Origin: Pleomorphomonas carboxyditropha
GTDB lineage: Bacteria > Pseudomonadota > Alphaproteobacteria > Rhizobiales > Pleomorphomonadaceae
NCBI RefSeq assembly: GCF_002770725.1
Contig: NZ_NQVN01000020.1
Location: forward strand, 39,576-103,575
Direction: 5' to 3'
Length of the DNA: 64,000 nt
The position numbers and the translations under genes were made by a program. Numbering within the stretch: the first letter of the stretch is position 1; every line of letters starts with the position of its first letter. Under the pieces are notes generated by a model. That model worked only from the letters and a program-made list of their open reading frames with translations, ran no database searches and was not told where the DNA came from. Below, in pieces: positions 36,810 through 46,813 of the stretch.

Positions 36810-38099
36810 TCAGCGGGTAGCGTCGGCGGCAACCACGGCGGCTGCCACGGCGTCGATATTGGCAAAGCGCGCGCGGTTGACAACGAGATCACGGCCGAGC
36901 CGTAGCGCCCGACGTTCGCCGCTCGCCCGCACATCCTTGTCGGCGATGCTTTCGAAGTCGGCGACATGGGCAAGGCCGAGAATGCGGCGGATCATCTTGC
37001 AGCCGGCAAAGCCAAGCGTGTCCTCGAACAGCGCGCGCATGTAGCGGGCTTGTTCCTCGGCCAGAGCGGCCCGGCTTGCCGCGTCGGCGAACAGCTCGGC
37101 GGTGAAGGCGTCGCCCTTGCCCTCGGTCGACCACAGTTCGACGAAGCGGGCCGAGAACAGCGTCCAGACATCGACCATCTGCTTCAGGATCCAGGCGCGG
37201 TAGCCGTCGCGGCCGCCCTTCTCATCCTCGTGGCCGATCTGGCTGAGATAGGCAAGGATCAGGTTGCCGATCAGCGCGCCGACATCGAAGCCCATGGGCC
37301 CGAAGAAGGCGAATTCCGGATCGATGACGCGAACATCGGTGCTGGTCGCCATGATCGAGCCGGAATGCAGGTCGCCGTGCACCAGCGCCTCGGCGTGACA
37401 GAGAAACTTGAGCTTCATCGCCTGGGCAGCCGCCTTGAGCGGGCCGTCGGCGCGCAACTCGAGGGCAATGTCGTCGAGCTGCGGCGAGGTCCAGTGATTG
37501 AGCTTGGCTGCCCGGTAGGGGTCGGTGAACACCAGGTCCTCGGTGATCCGGCAGAGCTCGGTATTGGCGCAGAATACCGCCATCTGCTTCTTCTTCTCGG
37601 CGGCCGGCAGGTAAAGATCGGACGTCTTGAACAGCGATTGCGCCATGAACTCCGACAGCGTCGCCGCAAAGCGAGGAAATTCGACGCCGTCGATCAAACC
37701 CTTGCGCATGATGATGTGCGGCGTAAGGAATTCCATCACCACCAATGCCTGCATGGCGTCGAACAGTACGACCTTCGGCACAAGTCCCGGAGCGGCGGCG
37801 TCCTCGGTGATCAACGCCTGGCTCTCGAAGAAGGACCGGTCCAGCGGCAGCGGCCAGGCGTCGCCGACGAGGCGCACGTAGGGAAGGGCCTGCTTGACGA
37901 TCAGCGCTCCCTTGGGGCCGCGCACGATGAACACCAGGTTGAGGTTGCCATCACCGACCTCGGTGACCTTCCAATCCTGCGGCACGCCGTCGAGGATCGC
38001 TGCGACTTCCGAAAAGCCGGCGAGATAGGGCGCCAGCGTGCTTTCGGTCATCGGCCGATAGTCGGCGCCGCCGGTGCGGGCGCTCCGAACGTCTGTCAT
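36810..38099 (-). CDS. MtnK-like 5-methylthioribose/5-deoxyribose kinase
   Basis: A 429-residue sugar kinase of the aminoglycoside-phosphotransferase fold. VGDGNLNLVFIV is the nucleotide loop, VHGDLHSGSIM carries the catalytic Asp, and VIDPEFAFFGPMGFDVGALIGN carries the metal ligands; this HGDLHSGS/DPEFAF pairing is the MtnK signature. The ATG at 38099 has GGAG upstream; an earlier ATG at 38204 gives an implausible low-complexity leader. It phosphorylates the anomeric hydroxyl of 5-methylthioribose or 5-deoxyribose. It is divergent from the ABC transporter genes. Confidence 0.92.
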   Translation of the reverse strand: MTDVRSARTGGADYRPMTESTLAPYLAGFSEVAAILDGVPQDWKVTEVGDGNLNLVFIVRGPKGALIVKQALPYVRLVGDAWPLPLDRSFFESQALITEDAAAPGLVPKVVLFDAMQALVVMEFLTPHIIMRKGLIDGVEFPRFAATLSEFMAQSLFKTSDLYLPAAEKKKQMAVFCANTELCRITEDLVFTDPYRAAKLNHWTSPQLDDIALELRADGPLKAAAQAMKLKFLCHAEALVHGDLHSGSIMATSTDVRVIDPEFAFFGPMGFDVGALIGNLILAYLSQIGHEDEKGGRDGYRAWILKQMVDVWTLFSARFVELWSTEGKGDAFTAELFADAASRAALAEEQARYMRALFEDTLGFAGCKMIRRILGLAHVADFESIADKDVRASGERRALRLGRDLVVNRARFANIDAVAAAVVAADATR

Positions 38100-38204
38100 G
38101 GGGTCTTCTCCATCCCTCGCTTTGCCGCCTCCACCACGACGATCTGTCGCTCCTCGATGCTGGCAGAGGTCGCCGGAAGCGGAAGTTGTTCCCGTTTTCA
38201 TCAT

Positions 38205-38229
38205 TTGTCAAGATCGATTGACAATTGAC
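38205..38229. promoter_or_regulatory. Palindromic operator between kinase and transporter genes
   Basis: A perfect inverted repeat TTGTCAA-GATCGA-TTGACAA (38205-38224), whose right arm continues as GACAATTGAC (38220-38229). The latter motif is repeated in the aldolase/regulator promoter region at 34404-34413 (opposite orientation). It is the probable binding site of the SorC-type regulator. Confidence 0.65.
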
Positions 38230-38304
38230 GTATGTGTGGCTAGGTTGACCGCCATCGGGTCTGGAGGGACCCCCTGCCAAGTATCCGTGGAGGCGGTTTT
38301 CGGC

Positions 38305-39822
<1,518 letters not shown>

Positions 39823-39849
39823 CGCTTTCAAAGACAAAAGGCTTCCATC

Positions 39850-40914
39850 ATGAGCACCCCATCCTCGAATCCGGCTCCCAATCCGGCCGCGCCGGCCGCT
39901 GCCGTGCAAGCTGGCGCGGCGAAGTCCGCCCTCACGTTCAAGGACTTCGTCATCAAGTTCGGTCTTCTGATCATCCTCGGCGTGATGATCGTCGTCTTCT
40001 GGCGCCTCGAGCCGGCCTTCGCCAACGCCCGCAACATGTTCTCCATCCTGCAGGCGGTGTCGGTGACGGCGCTGTTGGCGCTCGGCGTCACCGTCACGCT
40101 GGCCATCGCCGGCTTCGACCTGTCCATCGGCTCGACGGCCGCCATGTCGCTGATGGCCTCGAGCTACGTGATGGTGATCCTGAACCAGGGCACGTTGCTC
40201 GCCGTCCTCGTCTGCCTGCTGCTCGGCGCCTTCATCGGCTTCCTCAACGGCGTGCTGATCGTCAAGGGGCGCATTCCCGATCTTCTGGCGACGCTCGGCA
40301 TGATGTTCCTGCTGCTCGGCCTGCAGCTGATCCCGACCGGCGGCCGCTCGATCGCCAAGGGCATGACGCTGTCGGACGGCTCGGCGGCGACCGGCAGCTT
40401 CACCGACGCCTTCCTGGCGCTCGGCCGCTACCGTCTGTTCGACCTGATCCCGCTGCCGGTGATCATCATGCTGGTGGCCGCCGTCATCCTCTGGGTGTTC
40501 ATGGAGCGCTCGCGCTATGGCCGCGTGCTCTACGCCATCGGCGGCAACGAGAAGGCCACCCGCCTCGCCGGTGCGCCGGTCGAGCGCTACAAGATCGCCG
40601 CCTACATGATCTCCGGCCTGTTCGCCTCGATCGGCGGCATCCTGCTCGCCGCCCGCGTCGGCCGCGGCGACGTCACCTCCGGTTCGTCGCTGCTGCTCGA
40701 CTCGGTGGCCGCCGCGCTGATCGGCTACGCGGTGCTGGGCGCCAAGAAGCCCAACGTGTTCGGTACGGCCGTCGGCGCGCTGTTCGTCGGCACGCTGCTC
40801 AACGGCCTCACCATGCTCAACGCTCCCTACTACGCGCAGGACTTCGTCAAGGGTCTCGTCCTTGTCTTCGCCCTGCTGTTCACTTTCGGCTTCGCCTCCT
40901 CGCAGCGTCGCTGA
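39850..40914 (+). CDS. Sugar ABC transporter permease, RbsC-type
   Basis: A 354-residue inner-membrane permease with an Ala/Pro-rich cytoplasmic start and nine to ten transmembrane helices. The CUT2 permease signatures are ALGVTVTLAIAGFDLSIGS, IPDLLATLGMMFLLLGLQL and YAIGGNEKATRLAGAPVERYKIAAYMISG (in pieces). It follows the ATPase gene by 27 bases and precedes the binding-protein gene by about 100 bases. It forms the channel for the sugar predicted from the kinase-isomerase-aldolase neighbours. Confidence 0.94.
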   Translation: MSTPSSNPAPNPAAPAAAVQAGAAKSALTFKDFVIKFGLLIILGVMIVVFWRLEPAFANARNMFSILQAVSVTALLALGVTVTLAIAGFDLSIGSTAAMSLMASSYVMVILNQGTLLAVLVCLLLGAFIGFLNGVLIVKGRIPDLLATLGMMFLLLGLQLIPTGGRSIAKGMTLSDGSAATGSFTDAFLALGRYRLFDLIPLPVIIMLVAAVILWVFMERSRYGRVLYAIGGNEKATRLAGAPVERYKIAAYMISGLFASIGGILLAARVGRGDVTSGSSLLLDSVAAALIGYAVLGAKKPNVFGTAVGALFVGTLLNGLTMLNAPYYAQDFVKGLVLVFALLFTFGFASSQRR

Positions 40915-41015
40915 GCCGGCTCCGGCCCCATCTGGAAAACGCGAGGTAATCCGCGGCGCGCGGAGGAGGCACGCCCGGAAAAGGTCAATGGAAACGTCAT
41001 TTGAGGAGTGAGAAA

Positions 41016-42077
41016 ATGACTACGATCGACAGAAGGACATTTCTTGCCGGCCTTGCCACCGCATCGGTTGCCAGCGCCCTGCCGCTTCGCGCCGCTTTCG
41101 CCGAAGGCATCGCCGGCGCTCCGGGCATCGTCGGCGAGCGCAAGATGAAGATTGCGCTGGTGCGCTATCTCTCCACCGGCGATTTCTTCCAGTTCTATCT
41201 CGCCGGCGTGACGCGCCAGGCCGAAGCGCTCGGCTTCGACCTGCACGTGCTCGACTCCCGCCAGGACGCGGCGCTGCAGGCGGAAATGTTGCAGCAGGCG
41301 ATGAACCTCGGCGTCGACGGCATCATCCTGCAGCACGGCCTGACCGAGACGCTGAAGGATCCGGCCGCCCAGGCTGTGGAGGAAGGCTTCAAGGTCGTCG
41401 CCTTCGACGTCAACTGCGAGAACCCGGCCATTCCGCAGATCGAGCAGAACGACCGCGAGCTTGCCCGCCTCGCCCTTGAGCAGGCGATCGCCGACAATGG
41501 CGAGAGCTTCAAGGCCGGCTACGTCTACGTGCCCGGCATCGCGCCGCTCGACCGCCGCGACGAGACCTGGCAGGCCTTCAAGAAGAAATACCCCGGCATC
41601 CAGGAAGTGGCGCACTGGGGCACCATGAGCAACCCGATCGCCAACTCGGTCGCCGACCAGACGGCGGCGGTGCTGCGCGCCAATCCCGATATCACCGTCA
41701 TCTTCGCCCCCTATGACGAATTCGCCAAGGGCGCCAAGACGGCCGTCGACGAGGCCGGCCTTAACGAGAAGATCAAGATCTACTCGGCCGACATCTCGAC
41801 GCCGGACATCTCGGCGATGGTCGAAGACAACAGCGCCTGGGCGGCCTCGGCGGCCACCTCGTCGGCCTTGGTCGGCGAAGTCTGCGTGCGCACGTTGGCG
41901 CTGCAGCTCGCCGGCGTCGATACCGGTTCCCAGGTCGTGGTGCCACCGACGCTGATCACCCGGCAGATGCTCCTCGAGAAAGGCATCAAGAACATGGACG
42001 ACCTCGCGGCCAAGCTGCCGCAGTTCTCCAAGGCCGATGTGTCGATGGCGCCCTGGATCGCCGAGCCGAAGCGTTAA
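41016..42077 (+). CDS. Sugar ABC transporter substrate-binding protein, Tat-exported
   Basis: A 353-residue periplasmic binding protein of the ribose-binding (peripla_BP_4) class. The N-terminus DRRTFLAGLATASVASAL is a twin-arginine signal. The body starts KIALVRYLSTGDFFQFYLAGVTRQAEALG and has VDGIILQHG and VIFAPYDEFAKGA. GAGGAG precedes the ATG at 41016. The substrate is not known directly; the neighbouring salvage enzymes suggest a 5-modified ribose. It is the last gene of the transporter operon and is followed by a perfect 15-bp hairpin. Confidence 0.92.
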   Translation: MTTIDRRTFLAGLATASVASALPLRAAFAEGIAGAPGIVGERKMKIALVRYLSTGDFFQFYLAGVTRQAEALGFDLHVLDSRQDAALQAEMLQQAMNLGVDGIILQHGLTETLKDPAAQAVEEGFKVVAFDVNCENPAIPQIEQNDRELARLALEQAIADNGESFKAGYVYVPGIAPLDRRDETWQAFKKKYPGIQEVAHWGTMSNPIANSVADQTAAVLRANPDITVIFAPYDEFAKGAKTAVDEAGLNEKIKIYSADISTPDISAMVEDNSAWAASAATSSALVGEVCVRTLALQLAGVDTGSQVVVPPTLITRQMLLEKGIKNMDDLAAKLPQFSKADVSMAPWIAEPKR

Positions 42078-42106
42078 CCGGCCCTCAGGCGTAAAGGGAC
42101 GCGATC

Positions 42107-42231
42107 ATACCAAGAGGCATTGAAAATGCCTCTTGGTATTCCGCTTGTCGATTTCTCATGCCCATGATGCAGATGAGAAATCGGCAATGGCTTCAATGAG
42201 CGGATGCATCAGCATCTTCGCGAATTGGTAT
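42107..42231. repeat. Compound palindromic repeat element
   Basis: A perfect 15-bp hairpin (arms 42107-42121 and 42125-42139, ATACCAAGAGGCATT, loop GAA) is followed by an 11-bp inverted repeat CGATTTCTCAT/ATGAGAAATCG (42149-42159, 42173-42183). The outer ATACCAA recurs as TTGGTAT at 42225-42231, giving terminal inverted repeats of a 125-base unit. It resembles a miniature palindromic element; the first hairpin could also terminate the upstream sugar operon. Confidence 0.55.
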
Positions 42232-42240
42232 AACAGGGAA

Positions 42241-42370
42241 ATAGACCAACGCTTGTGCTCGTCGGAGCACAGTCTGCTTCAGACCGCTCCTCCGCGATGA
42301 CCGGCCCGAAATCGGGCTGGCCCACATAGGAATAAGCCGGCACTCCCCTGGGGATGCCGGTTTTCTTTTC
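42241..42370 (+). ncRNA. Candidate trans-acting small RNA
   Basis: Four stem-loops occur in order with no coding frame: GTGCTC-GTCG-GAGCAC (42255), GTCTG-CTT-CAGAC (42272), one around GCCCGAAATCGGGC (42304), and a terminator GCCGGCA..TCCCCTGGGGA.TGCCGG with TTTTCTTTTC (42336-42370). Between stems 2 and 3 is an unpaired CGCTCCTCCGC, an anti-Shine-Dalgarno motif common in alphaproteobacterial riboregulators. A TATAAC -10 element lies at 42229-42234. No named family was recognised. Confidence 0.5.
42336..42370 (+). terminator. Rho-independent terminator
   Basis: GC-rich stem GCCGGCA(C)TCCCC/GGGGATGCCGG followed by TTTTCTTTTC. It ends the candidate small RNA and faces the DUF3861 gene stop 12 bases further on. 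Confidence 0.8.
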
Positions 42371-42381
42371 ATTGAGGGTGC

Positions 42382-42645
42382 TCAGTCCCGCCGTCCCTTG
42401 ATCGCCTTCATCAGCTCGCCGAAATGCGGTCGGAAATCCTTGAAAAGCGGATCGTCGCGCCGGGCGAGCAGCGCCTCGCCGAACAGCTTGAGGCCGACGA
42501 GGAACAAGAGGTCGTCGTCGCCGGTTTTGCCGAGACGGTCGGCGAGGGCGATCAGGTCGTCGTGGCTGTCGAACTCGAAGCTGAGCGGCCGTTCGGCGGC
42601 CTCGGGAACGGCGTCGACGGTGACGCGGAAGCGGTGCTTGGCCAA
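42382..42645 (-). CDS. DUF3861 family protein, TTG start (87 aa)
   Basis: A small soluble protein with the DUF3861 pattern: AKHRFRVTVDAV at the start, FEFDSHDDLIALADRL, LFLVGLKLFGEALL, and DPLFKDFRPHFGELMKAIK at the end. The start is taken as TTG at 42645 because AAGGAG lies 6 bases upstream and homologues begin at this point; the next in-frame candidate upstream is another TTG at 42669 without a ribosome site. No function is known for the family. It is monocistronic, with the candidate small RNA gene converging on it. Confidence 0.85.
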   Translation of the reverse strand: MAKHRFRVTVDAVPEAAERPLSFEFDSHDDLIALADRLGKTGDDDLLFLVGLKLFGEALLARRDDPLFKDFRPHFGELMKAIKGRRD

Positions 42646-42841
42646 GATGTTCTCCTTTGCATTTGGCAATGCCTAACCGATCCGGAGCGCATCCGCGAGC
42701 ATTCGCTGGTGTCGGCATGTGTCCGGCGCGGCTGCGGCCGGCCCGCTTCCGGCAAAGGGATGCCTGCCATTCCGTCCTTGCCTATATCGGGGAACCGCCG
42801 AATTGTAGCGGAAATGGCCCTTGCCATCGGTTCCTATTAAT

Positions 42842-42863
42842 ATAGGATAGGGAGGTATCCTAT
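42842..42863. promoter_or_regulatory. DmeR/RcnR operator overlapping the ribosome-binding site
   Basis: Perfect 8-bp arms ATAGGATA (42842-42849) and TATCCTAT (42856-42863) flank GGGAGG. G-tracts between AT-rich arms are the known RcnR/DmeR operator form. The GGGAGG also serves as the Shine-Dalgarno of dmeR (ATG at 42865). Confidence 0.75.
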
Positions 42864-42864
42864 C

Positions 42865-43137
42865 ATGCATACCACGATAAACAAAAAGCCCTTGCTCGCG
42901 CGTGTCCGGCGCATTGCCGGGCAGATGGCCGCCATCGAAAAAGCGCTGGAGGACGAGGCGGACTGCGCCGTCGTCCTGCATCAGGTGGCCGGCGTCCGCG
43001 GCGCGGTGCTGGGGTTGATGGACGAGCTGATCGAGGGCCATCTGCGCGAGCACGTCGCCCGTCCCGGCATCGACGATGCCGCGCGATCGGCGGCGGCCGA
43101 CGAACTGATGGCCGCCATCCGTCGCTACGGAAAATGA
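42865..43137 (+). CDS. dmeR: RcnR/DmeR-type Ni/Co-responsive repressor
   Basis: A 90-residue all-helical repressor of the CsoR/RcnR/FrmR family. The sensor residues are His2, Cys34, His59 and His63, matching the His3/Cys35/His60/His64 set of RcnR, which binds Ni(II) and Co(II); a CsoR copper sensor would have a Cys-His-Cys pattern. It lies 9 bases before a cation-diffusion-facilitator gene and directly after a palindromic operator. Metal binding is expected to release the repressor and allow dmeRF transcription. Confidence 0.92.
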   Translation: MHTTINKKPLLARVRRIAGQMAAIEKALEDEADCAVVLHQVAGVRGAVLGLMDELIEGHLREHVARPGIDDAARSAAADELMAAIRRYGK

Positions 43138-43146
43138 GGTCGAACC

Positions 43147-44085
43147 ATGCAGCAGCCCGGCGTCGACGACCTGGTCCATGACCATGTTTTCCTCGGGCAG
43201 GACCACGACCGCAACACCCGTCGCGTGCTCTGGGTGGTCGCCCTGACGCTGGTCATGATGGTCGGCGAGATCGTGGCCGGTTTGCTGTTCAACTCGATGG
43301 CGTTGCTCGCCGACGGCTTCCACATGGCCACCCACGCCGGCGCGCTGGCGGTGGCCGCCGTCGCCTATCTCCTGGCCCGGCGCTATGCCGGCGAACGGCG
43401 CTTCACCTTCGGCACCGGCAAGATCGGCGATCTCGCCGGCTTCGCCTCGGCGCTGGTGCTCGGCCTCGTGGCGATCGGCATCGCAACCGAATCGCTGCTG
43501 CGTCTCATCGATCCTCGGCCGGTCGCCTTTGGCGAGGCGACGGCGATCGCCGTGCTCGGCCTCCTGGTCAACCTCATGAGCGCCGCGCTGCTCGGCCCGG
43601 ACCATCATCACCGCCACGACCATGATACCCACGATCATGGCACGGCCGATCATCGCCACGACAACAACCTGCGCTCCGCCTACGTTCACGTGCTGGCCGA
43701 CGCCCTGACCTCGGTGCTGGCCATCGCCGCGCTGCTCGGCGGCCGCTTTCTCGGCTGGACGTGGCTCGATCCGGCGATGGGGCTGGTCGGCGCCGCCGTC
43801 ATCGCCGTCTGGTCGTGGTCGCTGATGCGCGCCTCTTCGGTGGTGCTGCTCGACATGGCCGATCCGCAGGTCGAGGCCGAAATCCGCGAGCTGGTCGAGG
43901 ACGAGGAGGACGCCCGCATCGTCGACCTGCATCTCTGGCGCGTCGGCCCGGCCGGCTATGCCGCCATCGTGTCGGTGGCCGGCGGCAGTGCCGAAGGCAT
44001 CCGCCGCCGGCTCCGGCCGGTTCACGAGATCGTCCACCTGACGGTGGAGGCGAGAGCAGCCGTTCCTCAGCCGCCCGCCGCGTAA
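43147..44085 (+). CDS. dmeF: Cation-diffusion-facilitator Co/Ni exporter
   Basis: A 312-residue CDF transporter. Transmembrane helix 2 has LLADGFHMATHAGAL, with the HxxxD-type metal site partner in VHVLADALTSVL of helix 5. A cytosolic His-rich loop between helices 4 and 5 (around residues 150-175, DHHHRHDHDTHDHG) supports Co/Ni binding. The N-terminal HDHVFLGQDHDRNTRRV is typical of DmeF. A C-terminal cytoplasmic domain follows. It is paired with dmeR. Its last 19 bases overlap, tail to tail, the end of the minus-strand ABC exporter gene. Confidence 0.94.
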   Translation: MQQPGVDDLVHDHVFLGQDHDRNTRRVLWVVALTLVMMVGEIVAGLLFNSMALLADGFHMATHAGALAVAAVAYLLARRYAGERRFTFGTGKIGDLAGFASALVLGLVAIGIATESLLRLIDPRPVAFGEATAIAVLGLLVNLMSAALLGPDHHHRHDHDTHDHGTADHRHDNNLRSAYVHVLADALTSVLAIAALLGGRFLGWTWLDPAMGLVGAAVIAVWSWSLMRASSVVLLDMADPQVEAEIRELVEDEEDARIVDLHLWRVGPAGYAAIVSVAGGSAEGIRRRLRPVHEIVHLTVEARAAVPQPPAA

Positions 44086-45776
44086 AGGCGGGCATAACCG
44101 CCGCCCCGCTTGAGGAGATCGTCGTGGCTCCCCTGCTCGGCGATGCCCTCGGCGTCGACCACCACGATGCGGTCGGCGTTGCGGATGGTGCTGAGCCGGT
44201 GGGCGATGACCAGCGAGGTGCGGCCTTTGGCCAGTTCGGCCAGCGAGGCCTGGATTTCCCGCTCGGTCGCCGTGTCGAGCGCCGAGGTCGCCTCGTCGAG
44301 GATCAGGATCGGCGGATCCTTCAGGAACATGCGGGCGATGGCGATGCGCTGCTTCTGGCCGCCGCTGAGCTTGACGCCGCGCTCGCCGACGATGGTGTCG
44401 AGCCCGTCGGGCAGGTCGGACAGGAAATCGCCGAGCTGGGCGCGCGCCGCCGCCGCCGCGATGTCCGCCTCCGACGCGTCGAGCCGGCCGTAGGCGATGT
44501 TCTCGCGGATGGTGCCGCCGAACAGGAACACGTCCTGCTGCACGATGCCGATCTGCCGCCTCAGCGAGGCGACGGTCATGTCGCGGATGTCCATGCCGTC
44601 GATCGAGATGGCGCCTTCCGTCACCTCGTAGAAGCGCGGCACCAGCGAGCAAAGGGTGGTCTTGCCGACGCCGGACGGACCGACGAAGGCCACCGTCTCG
44701 CCGGCGGCGATGTCGAGGTCGATGCCCGAGAACAGCGGCCGGTCGCCGCCGTAGCCGAAGCCGACGCCCGAAAAGCGGACGTGGCCGCGGAAGGCCGGCG
44801 CGGCGACGGCGCCCGGCCGGTCGGCGATGTCCGGCTCGGTGGCCAGGAAGACGAGATAGCGGCGGAAGCCGGCGATGCCCTTCGGATAGGTCTCGATCAC
44901 CGCGTTGATCTTCTCGACCGGCCGGAAGAACACGCCGGTGAGCAGCAGGAAGCCGACGAAGCCGCCGGCGGTGAGCTCGCCCATCAGCACCAGCCGGCTG
45001 CCGAAGATCAGCACGACGAGCTGCACCAGCCGCATCGACAGGAAGGACAGCGCGTTGGTGGCGGCCATCAGCCGGTAGGCGGCGAGCTTGGTGGTGCGGT
45101 AGGCGGAATTGTCGACGGCGAACAGCCGCCGCTCATGGTCCTCGTTGGCGAACGCCTGCACGACGCGCATGCCGCCGACGTTCTCCTCGATGCGCACGTT
45201 GAAGCCGGCGACGCGGCCATAGAGCTGATGCCAGTTCTCGGTCATCCGGCCGCCGTAGCGGGCGGTGATGAAGGCGACGGCCGGCACGATGGCGGCGGTG
45301 ATCAGCGCCAGCTCGACGTTGACCGTCAGCATGAGGAGGAAGGCGCCGAGGAAGGTCATCACCGCGATGAACAGGTCTTCCGGCCCGTGATGGGCGATCT
45401 CGCCGATTTCTTCCAGATCTTTGGTCAGCCGGGCGACCAGATGGCCGGATTTGTGATTGTCGAAATAGCGGAAGGAAAGCTTCTGCAGGTGGTCGAAGCT
45501 GCGCCGCCTCAGCTCGGTCTCGATGTTGATGCCGAGCATGTGGCCGAAATAGACGACGATGGCGTTGAGGCCGGCGCTCAGGAGGTAGATGACGAGGAGG
45601 GCCAGCGCCGCGACGACGATCAGCGTCCAGTCCGACGACGGCAACAGCCGGTCGATGTAGATTTTGACCGCGAAGGGAAAGCCGAGCTCGAGAAGGCCGG
45701 CGACGACGGCGCAGCCGAAGTCGAGCAGGAACAGGCCGCGGTAAGGGCGATAATAGGAAAAGAAGGTTTTCAGCAT
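44067..45776 (-). CDS. ABC exporter half-transporter (MsbA-like)
   Basis: A 569-residue type IV exporter with six transmembrane helices (residues about 15-310) fused to an ATPase. Walker A is GPSGVGKTT, the Q-loop is in IGIVQQDVFLF, the signature is LSGGQKQRIAIARM, Walker B is ILILDEATSALD, and the switch His is in IAHRLST. It should act as a homodimer. Its cargo (lipid, drug or peptide) is not evident. It is convergent with dmeF, with overlapping 3' ends, and is about 120 bases downstream of an aldo/keto reductase gene. Confidence 0.92.
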   Translation of the reverse strand: MLKTFFSYYRPYRGLFLLDFGCAVVAGLLELGFPFAVKIYIDRLLPSSDWTLIVVAALALLVIYLLSAGLNAIVVYFGHMLGINIETELRRRSFDHLQKLSFRYFDNHKSGHLVARLTKDLEEIGEIAHHGPEDLFIAVMTFLGAFLLMLTVNVELALITAAIVPAVAFITARYGGRMTENWHQLYGRVAGFNVRIEENVGGMRVVQAFANEDHERRLFAVDNSAYRTTKLAAYRLMAATNALSFLSMRLVQLVVLIFGSRLVLMGELTAGGFVGFLLLTGVFFRPVEKINAVIETYPKGIAGFRRYLVFLATEPDIADRPGAVAAPAFRGHVRFSGVGFGYGGDRPLFSGIDLDIAAGETVAFVGPSGVGKTTLCSLVPRFYEVTEGAISIDGMDIRDMTVASLRRQIGIVQQDVFLFGGTIRENIAYGRLDASEADIAAAAARAQLGDFLSDLPDGLDTIVGERGVKLSGGQKQRIAIARMFLKDPPILILDEATSALDTATEREIQASLAELAKGRTSLVIAHRLSTIRNADRIVVVDAEGIAEQGSHDDLLKRGGGYARLYAAGG

Positions 45777-45894
45777 GGGGCGGGAGAATGCCCCATCCCG
45801 CTCCGGAACGAAAGGCCCGGCGGCTGTTGATCCGAGGGCGGCAGCGATCCGTGTCGCCGCCGCATCGGTGGGGAAGCCGATACCGGGCCAGTCC

Positions 45895-46746
45895 TCATGC
45901 GGCGTCGAGTTCGGCGATCTCCGAAGCGGTGAGCGCGAGGCCGGCGGCGGCCACGTTCTCCTCGAGATGAGCGACGCTCGATGTGCCGGGGATCGGCAGC
46001 ATCACCGGGCTGCGGGCCAACAGCCAGGCGAGCGCCACCTGCCCGGCCGTGGCGCCATGCGCCCCGGCGATGCGATCGACCAGGCCGCCCGGCCGGGCGA
46101 GCTTGCCGGCCGCCAGCGGGAACCAGGGAATGAAGCCGATGCCGTTGGCCTCGCAATAGGTGAGAACATCCTGGCTGGCGCGGTCGGTGAGGTTGTAGCG
46201 GTTCTGCACCGTGGCGACCGGAAACACCTGCCGCGCCGCCTCGATCTCGGCGACCGATACCTCGGACAGGCCGGCATGGGCGATGATGCCGTCGTCGATC
46301 AGCCGGCGCACCGCGCCGAACTGCTCGTCGCGCGGCACCTTCGGGTCGATGCGGTGCAACTGCCAGAGGTCGATCCGCTCGACACCGAGCTTGGCGAGGC
46401 TCTTCCTGGCCTGGCCGATCAGGTAGTCGGGCCGGCCGTTCGGCGTCCACTGGTCGGGGCCGCCACGGGTGAGGCCGCCCTTGGTGGCGATCAGCAGGCC
46501 CTTGTAGGGATGGAGAGCCTCGCGGATCAGCTCCTCGGAAACGTCGGGGCCGTAGCTGTCGGCGGTATCGATGAAGTCGACGCCGATCTCCGGCAGCCGC
46601 CTGAGCGTGGCCAGCGCCGCCGCGCGGTCGGCCGGCGGCCCCCAGATGCCCTTGCCGGTGATGCGCATGGCGCCGAAGCCGAGGCGGTTGACCGTCAGGT
46701 CGCCGATTTTGAACTGGCCGGACAGGCCGGCATCGATCGTGCTCAT
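45895..46746 (-). CDS. Aldo/keto reductase, PdxI/YdbC-like
   Basis: A 283-residue NADPH-dependent reductase with a TIM barrel. The catalytic tetrad lies in FIDTADSYG (Asp, Tyr), LIATKGG (Lys) and LWQLHRID (His); the cofactor phosphate region is [14 protein letters not shown]. The sequence around [23 protein letters not shown] resembles E. coli pyridoxal reductase PdxI, so a pyridoxal reductase role is possible but unproven. It lies 67 bases downstream of another aldo/keto reductase gene of a different subfamily. Confidence 0.9.
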   Translation of the reverse strand: MSTIDAGLSGQFKIGDLTVNRLGFGAMRITGKGIWGPPADRAAALATLRRLPEIGVDFIDTADSYGPDVSEELIREALHPYKGLLIATKGGLTRGGPDQWTPNGRPDYLIGQARKSLAKLGVERIDLWQLHRIDPKVPRDEQFGAVRRLIDDGIIAHAGLSEVSVAEIEAARQVFPVATVQNRYNLTDRASQDVLTYCEANGIGFIPWFPLAAGKLARPGGLVDRIAGAHGATAGQVALAWLLARSPVMLPIPGTSSVAHLEENVAAAGLALTASEIAELDAA

Positions 46747-46813
46747 CCTCTTGTCCTTTCCGCGGGTGAAAGAGGTCGGCGGCGGAAAGGGAGCTTCCCG
46801 CCGCCAAAGGCCA

